DNA of 64,000 nucleotides, from positions 5,189,182 to 5,253,181 of the forward strand of contig JAJHZJ010000808.1 of assembly GCA_023548195.1 (NCBI GenBank), written 5' to 3'. The position numbers and the translations under genes are program-made. The stretch's first letter is position 1. Every line of letters starts with the position of its first letter. The notes beneath the pieces are model-generated. The model saw nothing but the letters and a program-made list of their open reading frames with translations. It had not been told where the DNA came from and ran no database searches. Below are positions 34,089 through 45,765 of the stretch, piece by piece. The DNA is from Bettongia penicillata ogilbyi. Its lineage: Eukaryota > Chordata > Mammalia > Diprotodontia > Potoroidae.

Positions 34089-34860
34089 GATAATGATAGA
34101 AAAGTTTGGGAGCTGGCCAGATTTAGGACAGAGATAAAGAGTCTGTTTTGGATGTCTTCAGTTTGAAGTACTACGGAGTATCCGAGAAGAGATAACCCCC
34201 AGGCAATTGATGATACAGGGCAGTATTTCAGGAGAGAACTTAGGGCTAGATATATAGCTTTTTTGAGAGTCAGATATGTAGAGGTGATAATTCCATCTTC
34301 TGGGAGCACATGAGATTATAAAGGGAGACAATATAGATCCAGAAGATATGAGAAAGGGCTCAGTTGTAAGCCTTGAGGATCATTCATGCTCTTGGGGAAG
34401 CGGATGGATGGTAATCTAACAAAGGAGACAACAGGAAACTGACTAGGAAAAAGTAGTTTCTGTGGAACCAAGGTGAGGTAGAGGAAGGAGTGGGCAACAG
34501 TAACATCAGAAGCTATTAAGAGGAGAAAGTTGAGGAATGAGAGAAGATTCATTCATAACTCTGGAGAAAACACATTCTGTAGGGTGATGCGATCAAGCCA
34601 AATGGTAAGCAATTGAGAAATGAAGAAATAAAATGCAGATTCTTTCTGGGGTTTTCTAGTGAAAAGAGGAGAGAGGACAGTAGCTTGAGGCAGCGGTGGT
34701 GGTAATAATATCTTGTACTAGCTTCTTTGAAGGATCTTGGGTTAGGATTATACTTAGGGGAGGGAAGTTTAAGTAAAGCCATCAAAACAGGTAAAGGAGC
34801 CCCTCTAAGAAGCGGTAAGAAAACCAAGGTAGTTTGGTATAGATGAGTTTCTGAATTCTT
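34089..34860 (-). repeat. L2-clade LINE body, antisense
   Basis: gatgtcttcagtttgaagta, tagatatatagcttttttga, gaggacagtagcttgaggca. Similar in style to 9363-10720. Diverged. Confidence 0.4.
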
Positions 34861-35099
34861 TTTTCAACAGTTTGATTCTGAATAGAAGTGAGAAAAAGAA
34901 TGAAGGTTGAGAAAAATGATACTCGACTTTGTAGTTAGAATGTTTTTCACTGAAGGGAGAAAGCATTGTCAGTAAGTAGTACAAGTTAGATGCCAAGGAC
35001 TCAGTGGATGACAAAGGAGCTGAAGTAACAAGTGTGAATTTAAAAAAAAAAAAGTATTGTATGGTTTTGTTTGGCATTTTTCTGTTTTCTTGTCTACCA

Positions 35100-35375
35100 G
35101 CTGCTGATTACTGCCTCCTTTAGGACCTTGCTCAAAAACTCATTTTTTCTAGAAAGCCTTTGCTGTTCTTTTTCGTCTATTTTATGAGAATATATCATCC
35201 CCTTCTTGAATCATTCCTTTACTCTGAACTTTTATTTTAATTTGTTACTCCATGGGCCCAGCATTCTGCTATTATATAAATATTACTTTGTCTCCATGTT
35301 TACATGTTAAACTCTTTGAGAGTGTCTTGATTACCCTTCTGTGATCAGTAGTGTGCTTAATATGATGCATAGTAG
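35100..35375 (+). repeat. L2 LINE 3' fragment
   Basis: ctttaggaccttgctcaaaa, agaaagcctttgctgttctt, gttaaactctttgagagtgt, atatgatgcatagtagag. Confidence 0.6.
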
Positions 35376-35424
35376 AGCGATCCTAGGAAAAAACAAACCA
35401 GAAAGTGTAACCACTTTTAAGGAA

Positions 35425-35510
35425 TGGTGGGCTTGGAGTCAGGCACAGCTGGATTAAAGTTCCACATCTGCCTCTCACTAGCTGCAGCAGCTCTGAAACT
35501 TGAAGTTATA
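35425..35510 (+). repeat. MIR head fragment
   Basis: gtgggcttggagtcaggcac, gcctctcactagctgcagca. Confidence 0.6.
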
Positions 35511-37585
35511 GATAGACTTCCAGATCAGGATTTGATATGTTGGTTTAAAAATCAAAACAGAACAAATTTATGCTTCTTGGAGACCTAAACTTAAGTACAA
35601 GTCTCATTTTGAATTTCCAGACAATTACAAGTAGTGTTGGAATTGTACATATAATTGTTACTATATGCATATGTATTCACATGTATGCCTATATCAGCCA
35701 AACAGAAAATCATATTCAGAAAGTCCTTGTCAATTTATTTCCCTCCCCCTTTTGTTGTACCCCAATATAGTTCAGGGAAAAGGCATTTCTTCATATCTGC
35801 TTTAATAATGTCACAGTGCCTCAAATGCCAAATTGATACATATTAATTTCATTTTTATTCATGTAGTTAACCCTGAGCAAAGAGAGAAGAGGGGAAACGT
35901 GTTAGCTATTTGTTCGGTTGCTTCAGCTTCTTCACCAGGTTGGTCATTGTCTCAGGGGCCACTCTCAGTTCCATCCCTGCCAACATTCTGCATTATGGAT
36001 GAGGGTACACTAAGGGAGGCAGCAGGTGTCCTAGCAATAAAAAAAAGGAACATTGTTGATTGTTTCAGCCCACATTAATCCTCCCTCCCTTCCCATTACA
36101 CACAAAAACTCCCTGTGTCAAGCCACTATAGAGAGCTACTGGCTTGTTCACCCAGTTCTACTTAGTACCTCAATAGCAGTGTAGTTAAGAGATTTTGATT
36201 GGATCTTGTATGTCATTAAGTTGTAAGTGGTGTATTTTTTTCCTTTTTGTTCTCCAAAAATTTATTCCAGGTACTTAAATGCTCATGGATTCCATTTAGA
36301 GTGATTTCCTCCACTGTATACTAGAATAGCTTGGCAATGTTATTTTTGTTATGTTGTGTTCCTGTCTCTTACTACACAAAGAAACAAACCATTCTTTTCT
36401 TCCTCTGTCCCCCAAGAAGGATACATGGAGCATATATTATAAGAATTAAAAACTGAAGAATGCACAAGCTGAGAATTTGATCATATTTAAAGGCCAAAGA
36501 ATCTAAGTTGTTTTTCTTTAAGTGTAAACAATATAAGCCTGATGTAAATATTGAAATGAAAATGGTTTATTCTTTGCTTCTAGAATCTGGAGGGAAAACT
36601 CTAGTTTTTCCTTTCTTCTTGTTTTTGAATTAATTTGTATAGCTAGAAATGTGACTTTCATATAGATAAAATATGTAGTTTCATAACATGTTTGTTATAC
36701 CTAAATACAAATATGTATATACACGTATCTGTAAATTGTGTGTGCGTGTGAGAGAGAGAATTATATAACACTTTACTATATTAATTGGACAAAATGCAAC
36801 ACCATTGTAAGGCACTTGTGATAAGCCATCAGAAATAACAGTGGACATGTTGAAAATATGTAGAGAATGCACGAAATAGCACTAGGTTTTACCCCAGTGG
36901 ACATATGTGTGGCTAACTATGCCTGTGGGATTGTTACAAAAGTATAAATGCTGCAAAAATGACCTAGGTTCTCTTTTTAGTCTTTCTCCTTTCTCCTCCT
37001 TCTTTGTCTCTGGCAGCTTAAGATACCATGTGGGTGGAGGGTGGGCATCCTGTTTGCCAGGTTGAGAGCTCGCTTTCCCTTATTAGACTTATCAAGAAGA
37101 ATCTTCTCATTCCTTCCTTAATTTCACTGAAGTCCTCCTGTGTTACAGTACTTTGTTATATTCCTTTGTAATATCCTAGACAGTGTTTCTCTCTCCTTCT
37201 TCGAGATAGTGTTTCGCTAGATAGATAAAAGTTGGCATCCAGGACAGATGAGCCTGGGAAATTGTCTCTCCCTTTAAAACCTGGGCCTGCTGCTACATCA
37301 TCTGTTATTGGCAAGGTACTTGCTTTCTGGGCCCACCATACTTCTGTGTTCTGTGTAAAATGTGGAGCCATAGTGATAAATGGTAGTTCAGTCAAAGGGG
37401 ATGATCACCTGCTTCATCACTACTGAGCCAAAATAACAGATTCCCTGCCTTAATAAAACATTTATTAGATTTAGCAAAACAGTGGAAGGCAAACAGGGAA
37501 ATGTTTGGTAGCAGAAATGACTTATGTTCTTAAATAATAGACATCTTTTATTTACTCGCCTGCCTCCTTATATAGAAGACATTTC
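35511..37585. other. Repeat-poor intronic stretch
   Basis: About 2 kb with no recognised transposon apart from a short (TG)(GA) tract at 36738-36759. No exon supported. Confidence 0.4.
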
Positions 37586-37594
37586 CCGTATTGT

Positions 37595-37795
37595 GTTCTA
37601 ATGGAAAGAAGGCTGGGAAAGAAATCAGGGAAATTGGGTTTAAATCTTGCCTCCTGATATCCATGACCACGGGGCGTGTTACTTAACCTCTGTGAACGTC
37701 AGTTTCGTCACTTGTAAAATGACTATAATAATTATTTCACAGAGTTGTCAGACTCAGTAATATGTAAAGTGTCTTTTAAACCTTGATGCCTACAA
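37595..37795 (+). repeat. MIR, near full length
   Basis: gggtttaaatcttgcctcct, gttacttaacctctgtgaac, gtcacttgtaaaatgactat, agagttgtcagactcagtaa. Confidence 0.75.
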
Positions 37796-37964
37796 TTTGT
37801 TACTCCATAGATTTGAATTTAAGATTATTGTCATTGGCATCTCCTGGATTTCTGAAAATGGGACTACTCTAGATTTACCCAAATAGAAACAACCATGTAA
37901 TTATTTCATAAAGTTGATCTTTGCCTCAAAATATATTTATATTGAATATATATTTCTATGTGTT

Positions 37965-38245
37965 TATTGTGTGCCTGGATCTCTCCATCCTCATCTCTCC
38001 CTCCTGGCTTCCCTGGCCTTTTTCAGATCCCACTTAAAGTCCCAAGAAACCTTTTTCAGTCATCCTTAACCCTGTTGCTTTCCCTTAGAGATTATCCCCA
38101 ATTTATCCAGTGTACAGTTTGCTCATACTGTTGTTGTCTACTGCCTACACTGTGAACTCCTAGAGACCTTTTTGCCTTTCTTTCTATCCCCATGCTTAGT
38201 ACAGTGCCTGGAGCATAGTAGGAGGTTAATATGCTAGTTGACAGA
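37965..38245 (+). repeat. L2 LINE 3' end
   Basis: agattatccccaatttatcc, tgtgaactcctagagacctt, gcttagtacagtgcctggag, catagtagg. Confidence 0.8.
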
Positions 38246-38514
38246 TATAGGTAAGCTAAAGAGACCTATCTATCTGTTGTATTTCTGTATTGACTTTCTT
38301 CATAGCTGGTGAATTTGAACAGCAAAAGAAAAAAGAAAATGAATTGTCATAGCTCATAGACCTCTTGAGGATAAAGATAAGCAACATGGTGGCACTCATA
38401 TGGTAGAAGTTACCATAGGTAAAGGCCCACCCCTGCTCGCCCCACCTTAGCAAAGACCATTTTCCTTTGAACCCTGGCACCTTGAAAAGTTCATCCTGGG
38501 AAAAAGCTATGGGA

Positions 38515-38690
38515 AGTCATCAAATTTTCGAGCTGAAAGGGACCTGAGAAGGGGATCTGTTCCATCCCTTATTTCACAGAGGAGGAAGGAGGCCCAGAGA
38601 AAGTCAGGACTTTCTCAAAACCATTAGGCTAGATAGTGGAAGAACTCATTTAGATCTCAGATTCCTTTCCTAACAAATGTTCTAGGAGTC
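38515..38690 (-). repeat. Old SINE fragment, antisense
   Basis: cgagctgaaagggacctgag, cttatttcacagaggaggaa, ggcccagagaaagtcag. Confidence 0.55.
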
Positions 38691-38702
38691 TATAATAGAC
38701 TG

Positions 38703-39268
38703 AGAGTTCTCAAATTTTCTGGTCTTGGGATTCCTCTACACTCAAACATTACTGAGGGAATCTATTTATACTTTTAAAAATTATTGAGGACCCTAAAGAA
38801 CTTTTGTTTATGTGAATTTCTACTCAGCCATTTCCTACCCCTCTGATAAAAGACCGATGTCTTCCCTGAAAAAAAATTACAACATAAAAATTTAAAATAT
38901 TAATTCATTTAAAGTAACAATAAGAAGCCTGTTACGTGTTAATATTAATAACATATTTTAAATAAGAATTTTCTAAAGAAAAAATTCTAGAAATTCAAAA
39001 ATCTAGAAGAATAACATCGTTTTACATATTTTTGTAAATCTCTTTAATGTCTAGCTCAATAGAAGACGGCTGTATTCTCATAACTGCTTCTGAATGCAGT
39101 CTATTATGATAGATTGTTTTGGTTGACATGTATGAAGAAAAATCCAGTCCAAAATGAACAGTAGTTGAAAAAGGGAGTGTTTTAATAGACAAATAGCATC
39201 TTAGTATTATTATGAAAATAATTTTGACCTTGAGGATCCTGGGGACCCTTCCCCCTCCGAGAACCACA
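38703..39268. mobile_element. Old hAT-like DNA transposon, about 566 bp
   Basis: Begins agagttctcaaattttctgg and ends in ctccgagaaccac, a short inverted terminus. Internal landmarks: ttattgaggaccctaaagaa, gtaaatctctttaatgtcta, tagtattattatgaaaataa, ttttgaccttgaggatcctg. I recall the same landmark order from a non-autonomous repeat in eutherian genomes. Confidence 0.55.
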
Positions 39269-39269
39269 G

Positions 39270-40491
39270 TAGGGGGCCATTCCGACACCAACCTATTCCT
39301 AGACTAGTTAGAGGGAATTCTCAGTTGCCTCCTTTTATGGAGTGAAAGCTGAGGAATTGGTTACATGAGGCTAAGGAGAAATGCTTCACTTTAGCCCCAG
39401 AACTGAATTCTCAGCTGAAATGCCGTAAATTAATCACCTTAGAAAAACTTTGCAGCACCGCTACTTACATATGTAACTTGATGCCTCCCTCATTCAGACT
39501 TTTACTCTTTAATTTGGGCAACTTTAAAAATCTTTCTTTCCCCCAGAATCACTGTGCAGTAGGTAATGAATGCATGCTATGGTCTCTGATTAAGAAAACT
39601 AGCTGAGGTATATTATTATTAAAGGGAGATCCATTTTTTATGAAACATTTTTTCCTTTGCTAAAAAATGCAGTATTTTCATGCTGTGAGGTCCCTTGTGA
39701 ACCAAATCAAATGGAAATATGCCCTAGGCATTGATGGTAGAAACCACAGAAGAAAAAGACTATGGCCTTATGTTTGCCTCCTTCCCTCCCCCACTGTGAA
39801 AGTATAGTTTGTTTTAAAATTGTTTATATAATCATTATGACATATTTTGCCTTATATCCTAGCTGTTTTCTAAAATGTCATTTGATGATTTTTAGACCCT
39901 AGTGATTTTCTAACTGGCTGTTTTTGAAAGCTGAATTTGAACATGCTTTACTCACTTTGTATACAGAGGAGGTTTTTAGCTACTTCTAATTCTTGCCTCA
40001 ATGTATCAAATCAGATTGCAACAGATTTTATTTAGTGGTTCCTCAGATTTCTTTTAGAAGGAGATATGATAGGACTCTGTGTATGCATCAGAGTCTCTTC
40101 TTTTTTCCCAGTGCCGTTGTTCCTCTGAATCAGGAAGCAGACTGTCCTTTCCTTTTCCCCTTCTTCCACACTCATGTCACATTCCTTTGGTAGCTGGCAG
40201 ATGAGCTCAGCGTGGAGAGAGCAGGTAGAAAAGATGAAGTAAGAAAAACCAAAATTGGTGTTTACTGAGCTGACAAACATTATTCAGTCATCAAGTGAAA
40301 ATTATAGATCTCAGTAAAATATGTGAGGTCAGAGGAGCATATGCGCTCTAAAACGAAAGAATCCAAAGTCACTGAAAGCTTTTTTTTTTATCCACTCTAC
40401 TCTCCAGTCACCAAGTTCCACCTGGGAGAAGGGATAGGTGAAGGTGCTGTCACCCCAAGATCTTTGTTGGGACTTCAGGACAAGTTTGACC
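39270..40491. other. Unassigned intronic sequence
   Basis: No transposon recognised. Frames at 39993-40532 have no domain or splice support. Confidence 0.35.
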
Positions 40492-40503
40492 CTAATGCTC
40501 ATT
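40492..40503. repeat. 12-bp direct repeat left of the inverted-repeat arm
   Basis: ctaatgctcatt recurs exactly at 40895-40906, so the pair brackets the left arm and could be a target-site duplication. Confidence 0.6.
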
Positions 40504-40508
40504 TCCTA

Positions 40509-40888
40509 ATGGGGTTCTGCAGATCATTGTGACATAAAACAGATACAGTGATGGGTGAAACAACGGGAGTGGGGGAAGCAGATCTATCACTAACCTACGG
40601 AAAATAGAGATTTGTCAGAGGGTTCTGAGCATAGGTAAGCTTCCTCCCCAGGAGCATGTACTTTTGCCCTCCAATAATGGCTCAAGCCTCTCCTGCCCTA
40701 TGCCTCCACATAGTGTAACTGCCTGCAGTCAGCACCTCCCACATTCCCCACCTTCCATTTTCATGGTGCCTCCTGCAGAGCACCTTCAAAGTTTGGACTG
40801 CACCCTTCTCCCAGCATGACTGCACCTGTGGTCAGAGGGTTCTCTGTGCCAGTTCTCCTCCCTCCCACATTTCTAGTCCTGTGAGTAA
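40509..40888 (+). repeat. Large inverted repeat, left arm (380 bp)
   Basis: The reverse complement of 41524-41903 aligns without gaps. I count 6 mismatches in 380 bp (98.4% identity), five of them transitions. The first is at 40520. It does not match any repeat family I know, and no open frame in it has a domain. Confidence 0.95.
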
Positions 40889-41523
40889 TGCTCACTAATG
40901 CTCATTACTTCCATCTATGTTTGCTTCCTTATTCAGGTCGGTCCTTCCTCTCCTCACTATTTTCCTTTGCCTGCTCCTCCTGCTCCACATAGCACTGCAT
41001 CCCTTCCCCTTCTCTGCTGACTACTCCAGTCTCTCTACATCCCAATCTCATGGACCAGGAGGAAAGAGCCAGTGCTGCTCTGGCTTCCAGGAATGGACCC
41101 TGCAATTTTTGCTTCCTTTGAAGTCTTCAGCCTCTCTTATATATGTGCTTATTGATGTCCCTGTCGGTAGATGAGAGTAGCCTTTGCTCTCATCTTCTGA
41201 CCTTCCCTCCCTTGGCAATGAGCTCAGTACCTTTATAGTAGTATCTTTTCTCCTCAACCTTTGCCTTCATCCTTAGTGACATCAATATTTGCTTTATTAT
41301 CTATTTGAAACTAACATCTTTGAACCCCCTGGCCTCTCTTCACATCCTCTTTTCCTGTAATTTCTACTACCTCTCCCTCTGCCATAGACACCTACAGGAG
41401 TGCTTTCAACCTCACTGTTATCTGAGATCTTGAGATCTGAGATTACTCTCTGTTCAAAATCTCCTGATTTGGGGGTGGTTTTTTGTTTGTTTGTTTTGTT
41501 TTTTGCTTTTGTTATTTATTTTT
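40889..41523. other. Spacer of the large inverted repeat (635 bp)
   Basis: Mostly pyrimidine-rich, L2-clade-like sequence (cctcaacctttgccttcatc, cttagtgacatcaatatttg) ending in a T/G-rich run from 41473. It begins with the second copy of the 12-bp direct repeat. Confidence 0.6.
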
Positions 41524-41903
41524 TTACTCACAGGACTAGAAATATGGGAGGGAGGAGAACTGGCACAGAGAACCCTCTGACCACAGGTGCAGTCATGCTG
41601 GGAGAAGGGTGCAGTCCAAACTTTGAAGGTGCTCTGCAGGAGGCACCATGAAAATGGAAGGTGGGGAATGTGGGAGGCGCTGGCTGCAGGCAGTTACACT
41701 ATGTGGAGGCATAGGGCAGGAGAGGCCTGAGCCATTATTGGAGGGCAAAAGTACATGCTCCTGGGGAGGAAGCTTACCTATGCTCAGAATCCTCTGACAA
41801 ATCTCTATTTTCCGTAGGTTAGTGATAGATCTGCTTCCCCCACTCCCGTTGTTTCACCCATCACTGTATCTGTTTTATGTCACAATGATCTTCAGAACCC
41901 CAT
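41524..41903 (-). repeat. Large inverted repeat, right arm (380 bp)
   Basis: Exact-length partner of 40509-40888. It is bounded by short attttttt runs (41518-41525 and 41912-41919), which are low complexity and weak as a duplication. Confidence 0.95.
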
Positions 41904-41972
41904 CCCTGCCCATTTTTTTCAGTCTGTCACCAGTATTCTGGTTTTATTTACCTCCCTTCATAGTTTCAGTGA

Positions 41973-42063
41973 CAGGGAACCTGCAGCCTCAAGGACACAT
42001 GTGGCCCTCTCAGTCATCAAGTGCCACACATGTGTCCTTGACATCACAGGTTCCCCATCCCTG
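41973..42063. mobile_element. hAT-like MITE, short (91 bp)
   Basis: Inverted ends caggga-acctg and caggttccccatccctg, with inner inverted blocks ggacacatgtggcc and gccacacatgtgtcc. Same style as 28026-28214. Confidence 0.65.
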
Positions 42064-42069
42064 GCTCTA

Positions 42070-43050
42070 AATCTTGGACTATACCTCTTCAAAAAGGCTT
42101 ATCCTCCATTGTTCTCTACTCTTTCTATTCTGTTCTTCTAATTATCATCCCTATCTCTTTCACCATCTGTCTTCTCTGCATCTACTGCCAAGCTCTTAGT
42201 GGCTGCTGACGGAGTCCATGAAGCCAGAAGTCCTGGGTCCACTCCACATGCATATGATCTCATCTCAAGTGAGATGTCACAGTTGTATGGCATTCCCGCT
42301 ATTGGTCTGTGACTCACTCTGTCTCACAATGACAATTTCAGACCTCTCTTCTTCAAGCCCCAAGTCTACTCTCACCCTCTCCTTCATTTCTCTTCCCTAC
42401 TTGACTGAGAACATTAAGACTCTCTGTTGTATCTCTTCCTTCTCATCATCTTGACCTTTTATATCAATACTGTTGACTACCTCCCTTCTCTTAAATGCCC
42501 ATCATGTTCCTCCCCAAACTTGCTTCTTACCCTAGCTTCCTGTTTGCATTATTGGTACCATGCCCTCCAAACCTCTGATTCCCTTTGAAGCGGCCTCAGT
42601 CCTCACCTCCAACATACAAGCAGTTGCTGTGGATTTCTACCTTCACTGCATTTCTCAGGCTCATCCTCTTCCTTAGTATAGCTGTGACCCTCCCTACCTT
42701 TCACCTAAACTATTGTAGTTACCTCTTCATTGATGTCCATGTTTCTCTCTTCTCTCGCTAATCCATTTTTCAAACTGTCACCAAAGCATGGGTCTGCACA
42801 GGTCTGTGACTTCCCTGCTCAGAAACCGGTGGTGGCTTCCCTGATCCCCCTTAAGAATAATGCCTTCCTTCTGTTGACTGTTACCAGTGTGTCCTGCATA
42901 TAACTTATTTGTTCAGTTATTTGCAGGTTGTCTCCCCCATGAGACTGTGAGTATCTTGAGAGCAGGGACTATGTTTAGAGCCTTTCTTTGTGTTCTGAAT
43001 ACTTAAAACAGCACCTGGTTTAGTGATAATTGTCTATTGACTGAGTGATG
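42070..43050 (+). repeat. L2 LINE, long 3' fragment
   Basis: tttcaaactgtcaccaaagc, cctgctcagaaaccggtggt, gttgtctcccccatgagact, tatcttgagagcagggacta, ttagtgataattgtctattg. Confidence 0.7.
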
Positions 43051-43079
43051 GACTGGTTATGCCTCTTAAGAATAATCAC

Positions 43080-43305
43080 AAAATCCTTAGTATTTAAGGC
43101 CTTACATAATCTTTTCTGGAGGACAGGGGCTTTCTTTCTTTCTTTCTTGTATTTGGTTTCCTAGCTCTTAGCAGAGGGCCTGGCACACAGTAAGTACTTA
43201 ATAAATGCTTACATATGTGACTTGACTGAACCCCAGCCCCCCTCCCTTTTCTCCTTCTCCTTGTACTCTATGTTCCATCTAAAACTGGTCTATTAAGCAG
43301 CTTTG
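43080..43305 (+). repeat. L2 3' ends, two adjacent fragments
   Basis: ggcctggcacacagtaagta then cttaataaatgcttacatat end one copy near 43228. The CT-rich start of the next follows. A short (ctttc)n lies at 43130-43150. Confidence 0.7.
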
Positions 43306-43508
43306 TAGTGTAATCCATATATTGCTGGACTTGTAGACAGGAATACCTAAGTTCAAACTCTGCCTCAGCTACTTCATAACTATGCATGATCTTGAGGAAA
43401 TGACTTAAACACCCTCTCAGCCCTGATTTTTTCATCCGTAAAATAATGTCGTCTCTTGGGGTTGTTTTTTGGATAACATGTAAAGCATTTTGCAGATCTC
43501 AAGATGAT
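43306..43508 (+). repeat. MIR inside L2
   Basis: agtgtaatccatatattgct, aagttcaaactctgcctcag, catccgtaaaataatgtcgt, ggggttgttttttggataac. Confidence 0.75.
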
Positions 43509-43888
43509 AGATTTCTCAAACTCCACATACCATTTCTTGTTTTCCTTTTGTTCCTTCAGAATGTCCCTCATACTTGGAATTCTTTCATTATCTCCACCTT
43601 TCAGGTTCCTTCTTAAGAGTCACTTCAGGAGCTACCTTCTCCATAAAGAGAACCTTCTCCTCTCTAGTTGAAAAGAATTTCTATGACCTCAAATTCTCCT
43701 GGAGCAGCTTATCTGCCTCCCTCTTTTGTCCCTGCCTCACTCTAGTTTATATTGTAATTGCACATACATTGTTTCCCTCCAGTAGACTAGAAGAAGCTCT
43801 TGGAGGCCTATGATGGTTATGTGTTTTAGCTCTTTACCCCCACTACCTAGCAAACACAGAGCCCTCAATAAATGTTTGTGGAATTGAA
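43509..43888 (+). repeat. L2 LINE 3' end, continuing after MIR
   Basis: gaattctttcattatctcca, gagtcacttcaggagctacc, gaagaagctcttggaggcct, tcaataaatgtttgtggaat. Confidence 0.75.
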
Positions 43889-44144
43889 TTCCATTTGCCA
43901 ATCCCACCCATATCTTTGGAAAGTCAAAATGACTTGAACTCTTGTGTCCTATACTTTTTAAGTCATGGCTGTATCTCCTTTGGACTTCATTCATTCTGTT
44001 CAGCACCAGTTGCACATGAAGGCACTGTGAATGGTATGGAGGGAAAGGAATTAGATTTTTTTATTCCTTCTCTCAAGGAGATTATAATTTAGCAGACCAT
44101 GGAATTATTTTCTTAGTTACCCCATGGACCATAACACACCAGTG

Positions 44145-44295
44145 CTGTCTTGGCAAAGATTCTGGAGTGGTTTGTCATTTCCTTATCCAGTAGATTAAGG
44201 CAAACAGAAGTTAAATGACTTGTCCAGGGTCACATAGCTGGTAAGTGTCTGAAGCCATATTTGAACTCAGGTCTTCCTGAGTCCAGGCTCCATTT
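44145..44295 (-). repeat. MAR1 SINE, antisense
   Basis: tggcaaagattctggagtgg, gacttgtccagggtcacata, ttgaactcaggtcttcctga. Confidence 0.8.
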
Positions 44296-44649
44296 TACTT
44301 AACTTTAAAATAAGCTATTACAAAATTTTCAAGTTTAAATTTTATATCATTCTATAATTTTCTTTGTTGTGTGCTTTAAAAAGTCAACAGTAATGACCAT
44401 CCAGATGTGGATTTTGACAGGTTTTAAACCGTAAATCTGTCATTCCCTTTGACTCTTTGGCCAAATTCCTATACCAGTCTGACAGATGTACACGAGAATT
44501 ATTTGAGAATTAACAGTGAGGAAGGAAATTACAGTCACGTCATGTATTTTAAGGCCAAAGGCTAATTGCTTTTTTGATCTGGAGTATCCCTACCCTGACT
44601 TTCTTCTATTAGAATGGATAAATTGAGAATTCCTGTATACTTCAATCTG

Positions 44650-45125
44650 CTCTCAGTCTAGTGGACTCATCTACCTTTGATGTCCACCTGGCACTCAACT
44701 CTCACCTGTGGCTCCAAGAAGCTGTAGCATGCACAACAGCCACATCCCGGTAAACCAGTTCAGCAGATGGGCTGTACTAGGTTGGGGTGGGAGGGTTGTC
44801 TACCCCAAGCTTGCGAAGACTTCCCTGAAGGGAATGGGTGGATGAGAACAATTTGTTCCAACAGCCGCAAAGGCAGCTGAGCAGGCACCATGTTGGGCTT
44901 AGAGCTTGGTCAGACATTGAAGACACCAGTGTCATCCACTGCATCCTGAGCCATCACTAGTCATCCTGACTTTTCTCTTGTCACTGGACTCTGGAAGAGA
45001 GAATGAGGTGGAAGATTTTGTTCAGCTCTGACTCATTCACACTCATTCAAAGTCCAGTTCACAGGAAAGTCAAGACATCACTCATGATCTCATGATCTCT
45101 TCTAAATAAAGGATGAACAGCAGTG
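44650..45125 (+). mobile_element. LINE-like 3' portion sharing the GGATGAA-type tail
   Basis: From about 44930 (atcctgagccatcactagtc, ttgtcactggactctggaag, ataaaggatgaacagc) it is homologous to the tail of the SINE at 4043-4310 and to 47568-47770. Upstream, instead of a tRNA-like head, it carries some 280 bp of other sequence (agctgtagcatgcacaacag, agacttccctgaagggaatg). That is what a source LINE would show. No reverse transcriptase motif is visible. Confidence 0.5.
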
Positions 45126-45494
45126 CTTAAGAAGTACCTGAATGATTGATTGAATATACCATTCTGAACAAAGGGCAAACAACCCTTTTTACTTTTTAAT
45201 TTACTTTTTAATTATCTCCTTGGGACCCTTTAGAATGAAAATAACTGTAGTTTGGTTCTTTCTTCTCTTGATCCTTTGAGAAAAAAAACAAAATTTGGTT
45301 TTTTGGACTGTAAAATAATGACTTAATTAGTATTCTCAAAATATAAAAGATCTTTAACAAAGACCGACTTTATGGCAAGAAAGATTTTAATTTCAAGAAA
45401 AATGATTCTTAGCTTTACATTGACATCCACAGCCAGTGAAGGTTAAGGAGTCCCTGTTCTCTAAGATCTTTATGATTTCCATCTTAGATATCCA

Positions 45495-45765
45495 TCCATC
45501 TGTTCCCAATCATTTCCTGCCTTTGAGTCTCAGCCAAAATCCTACCTCTTGCAAGAAGCCTTTCCTTGTTCGCCTTAGTGCTAGGGCCATATTGGATTAT
45601 CTCCAGTTTATCTTGTACGTATCTTGTTTGTACATGGTTGTTTCCATGCTCTGTTCCTCATGAGACTGTGAGCTCCTCGAGTGTAAAGACTATTTTTGCC
45701 TTTCTTTGTATCCCCAGTATTTTGCACAGTGTCTGGCAGGATAGACTTTAATAAATGCATCATTT
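45495..45765 (+). repeat. L2 LINE 3' end
   Basis: ccaaaatcctacctcttgca, ttatctccagtttatcttgt, gactgtgagctcctcgagtg, ctttctttgtatccccagta. Confidence 0.85.

Noticed and set aside
41400..42070. Frames within the inverted repeat as a gene
   Set aside because: Short, without domain. The two arms encode different frames, and the symmetry is at the DNA level.
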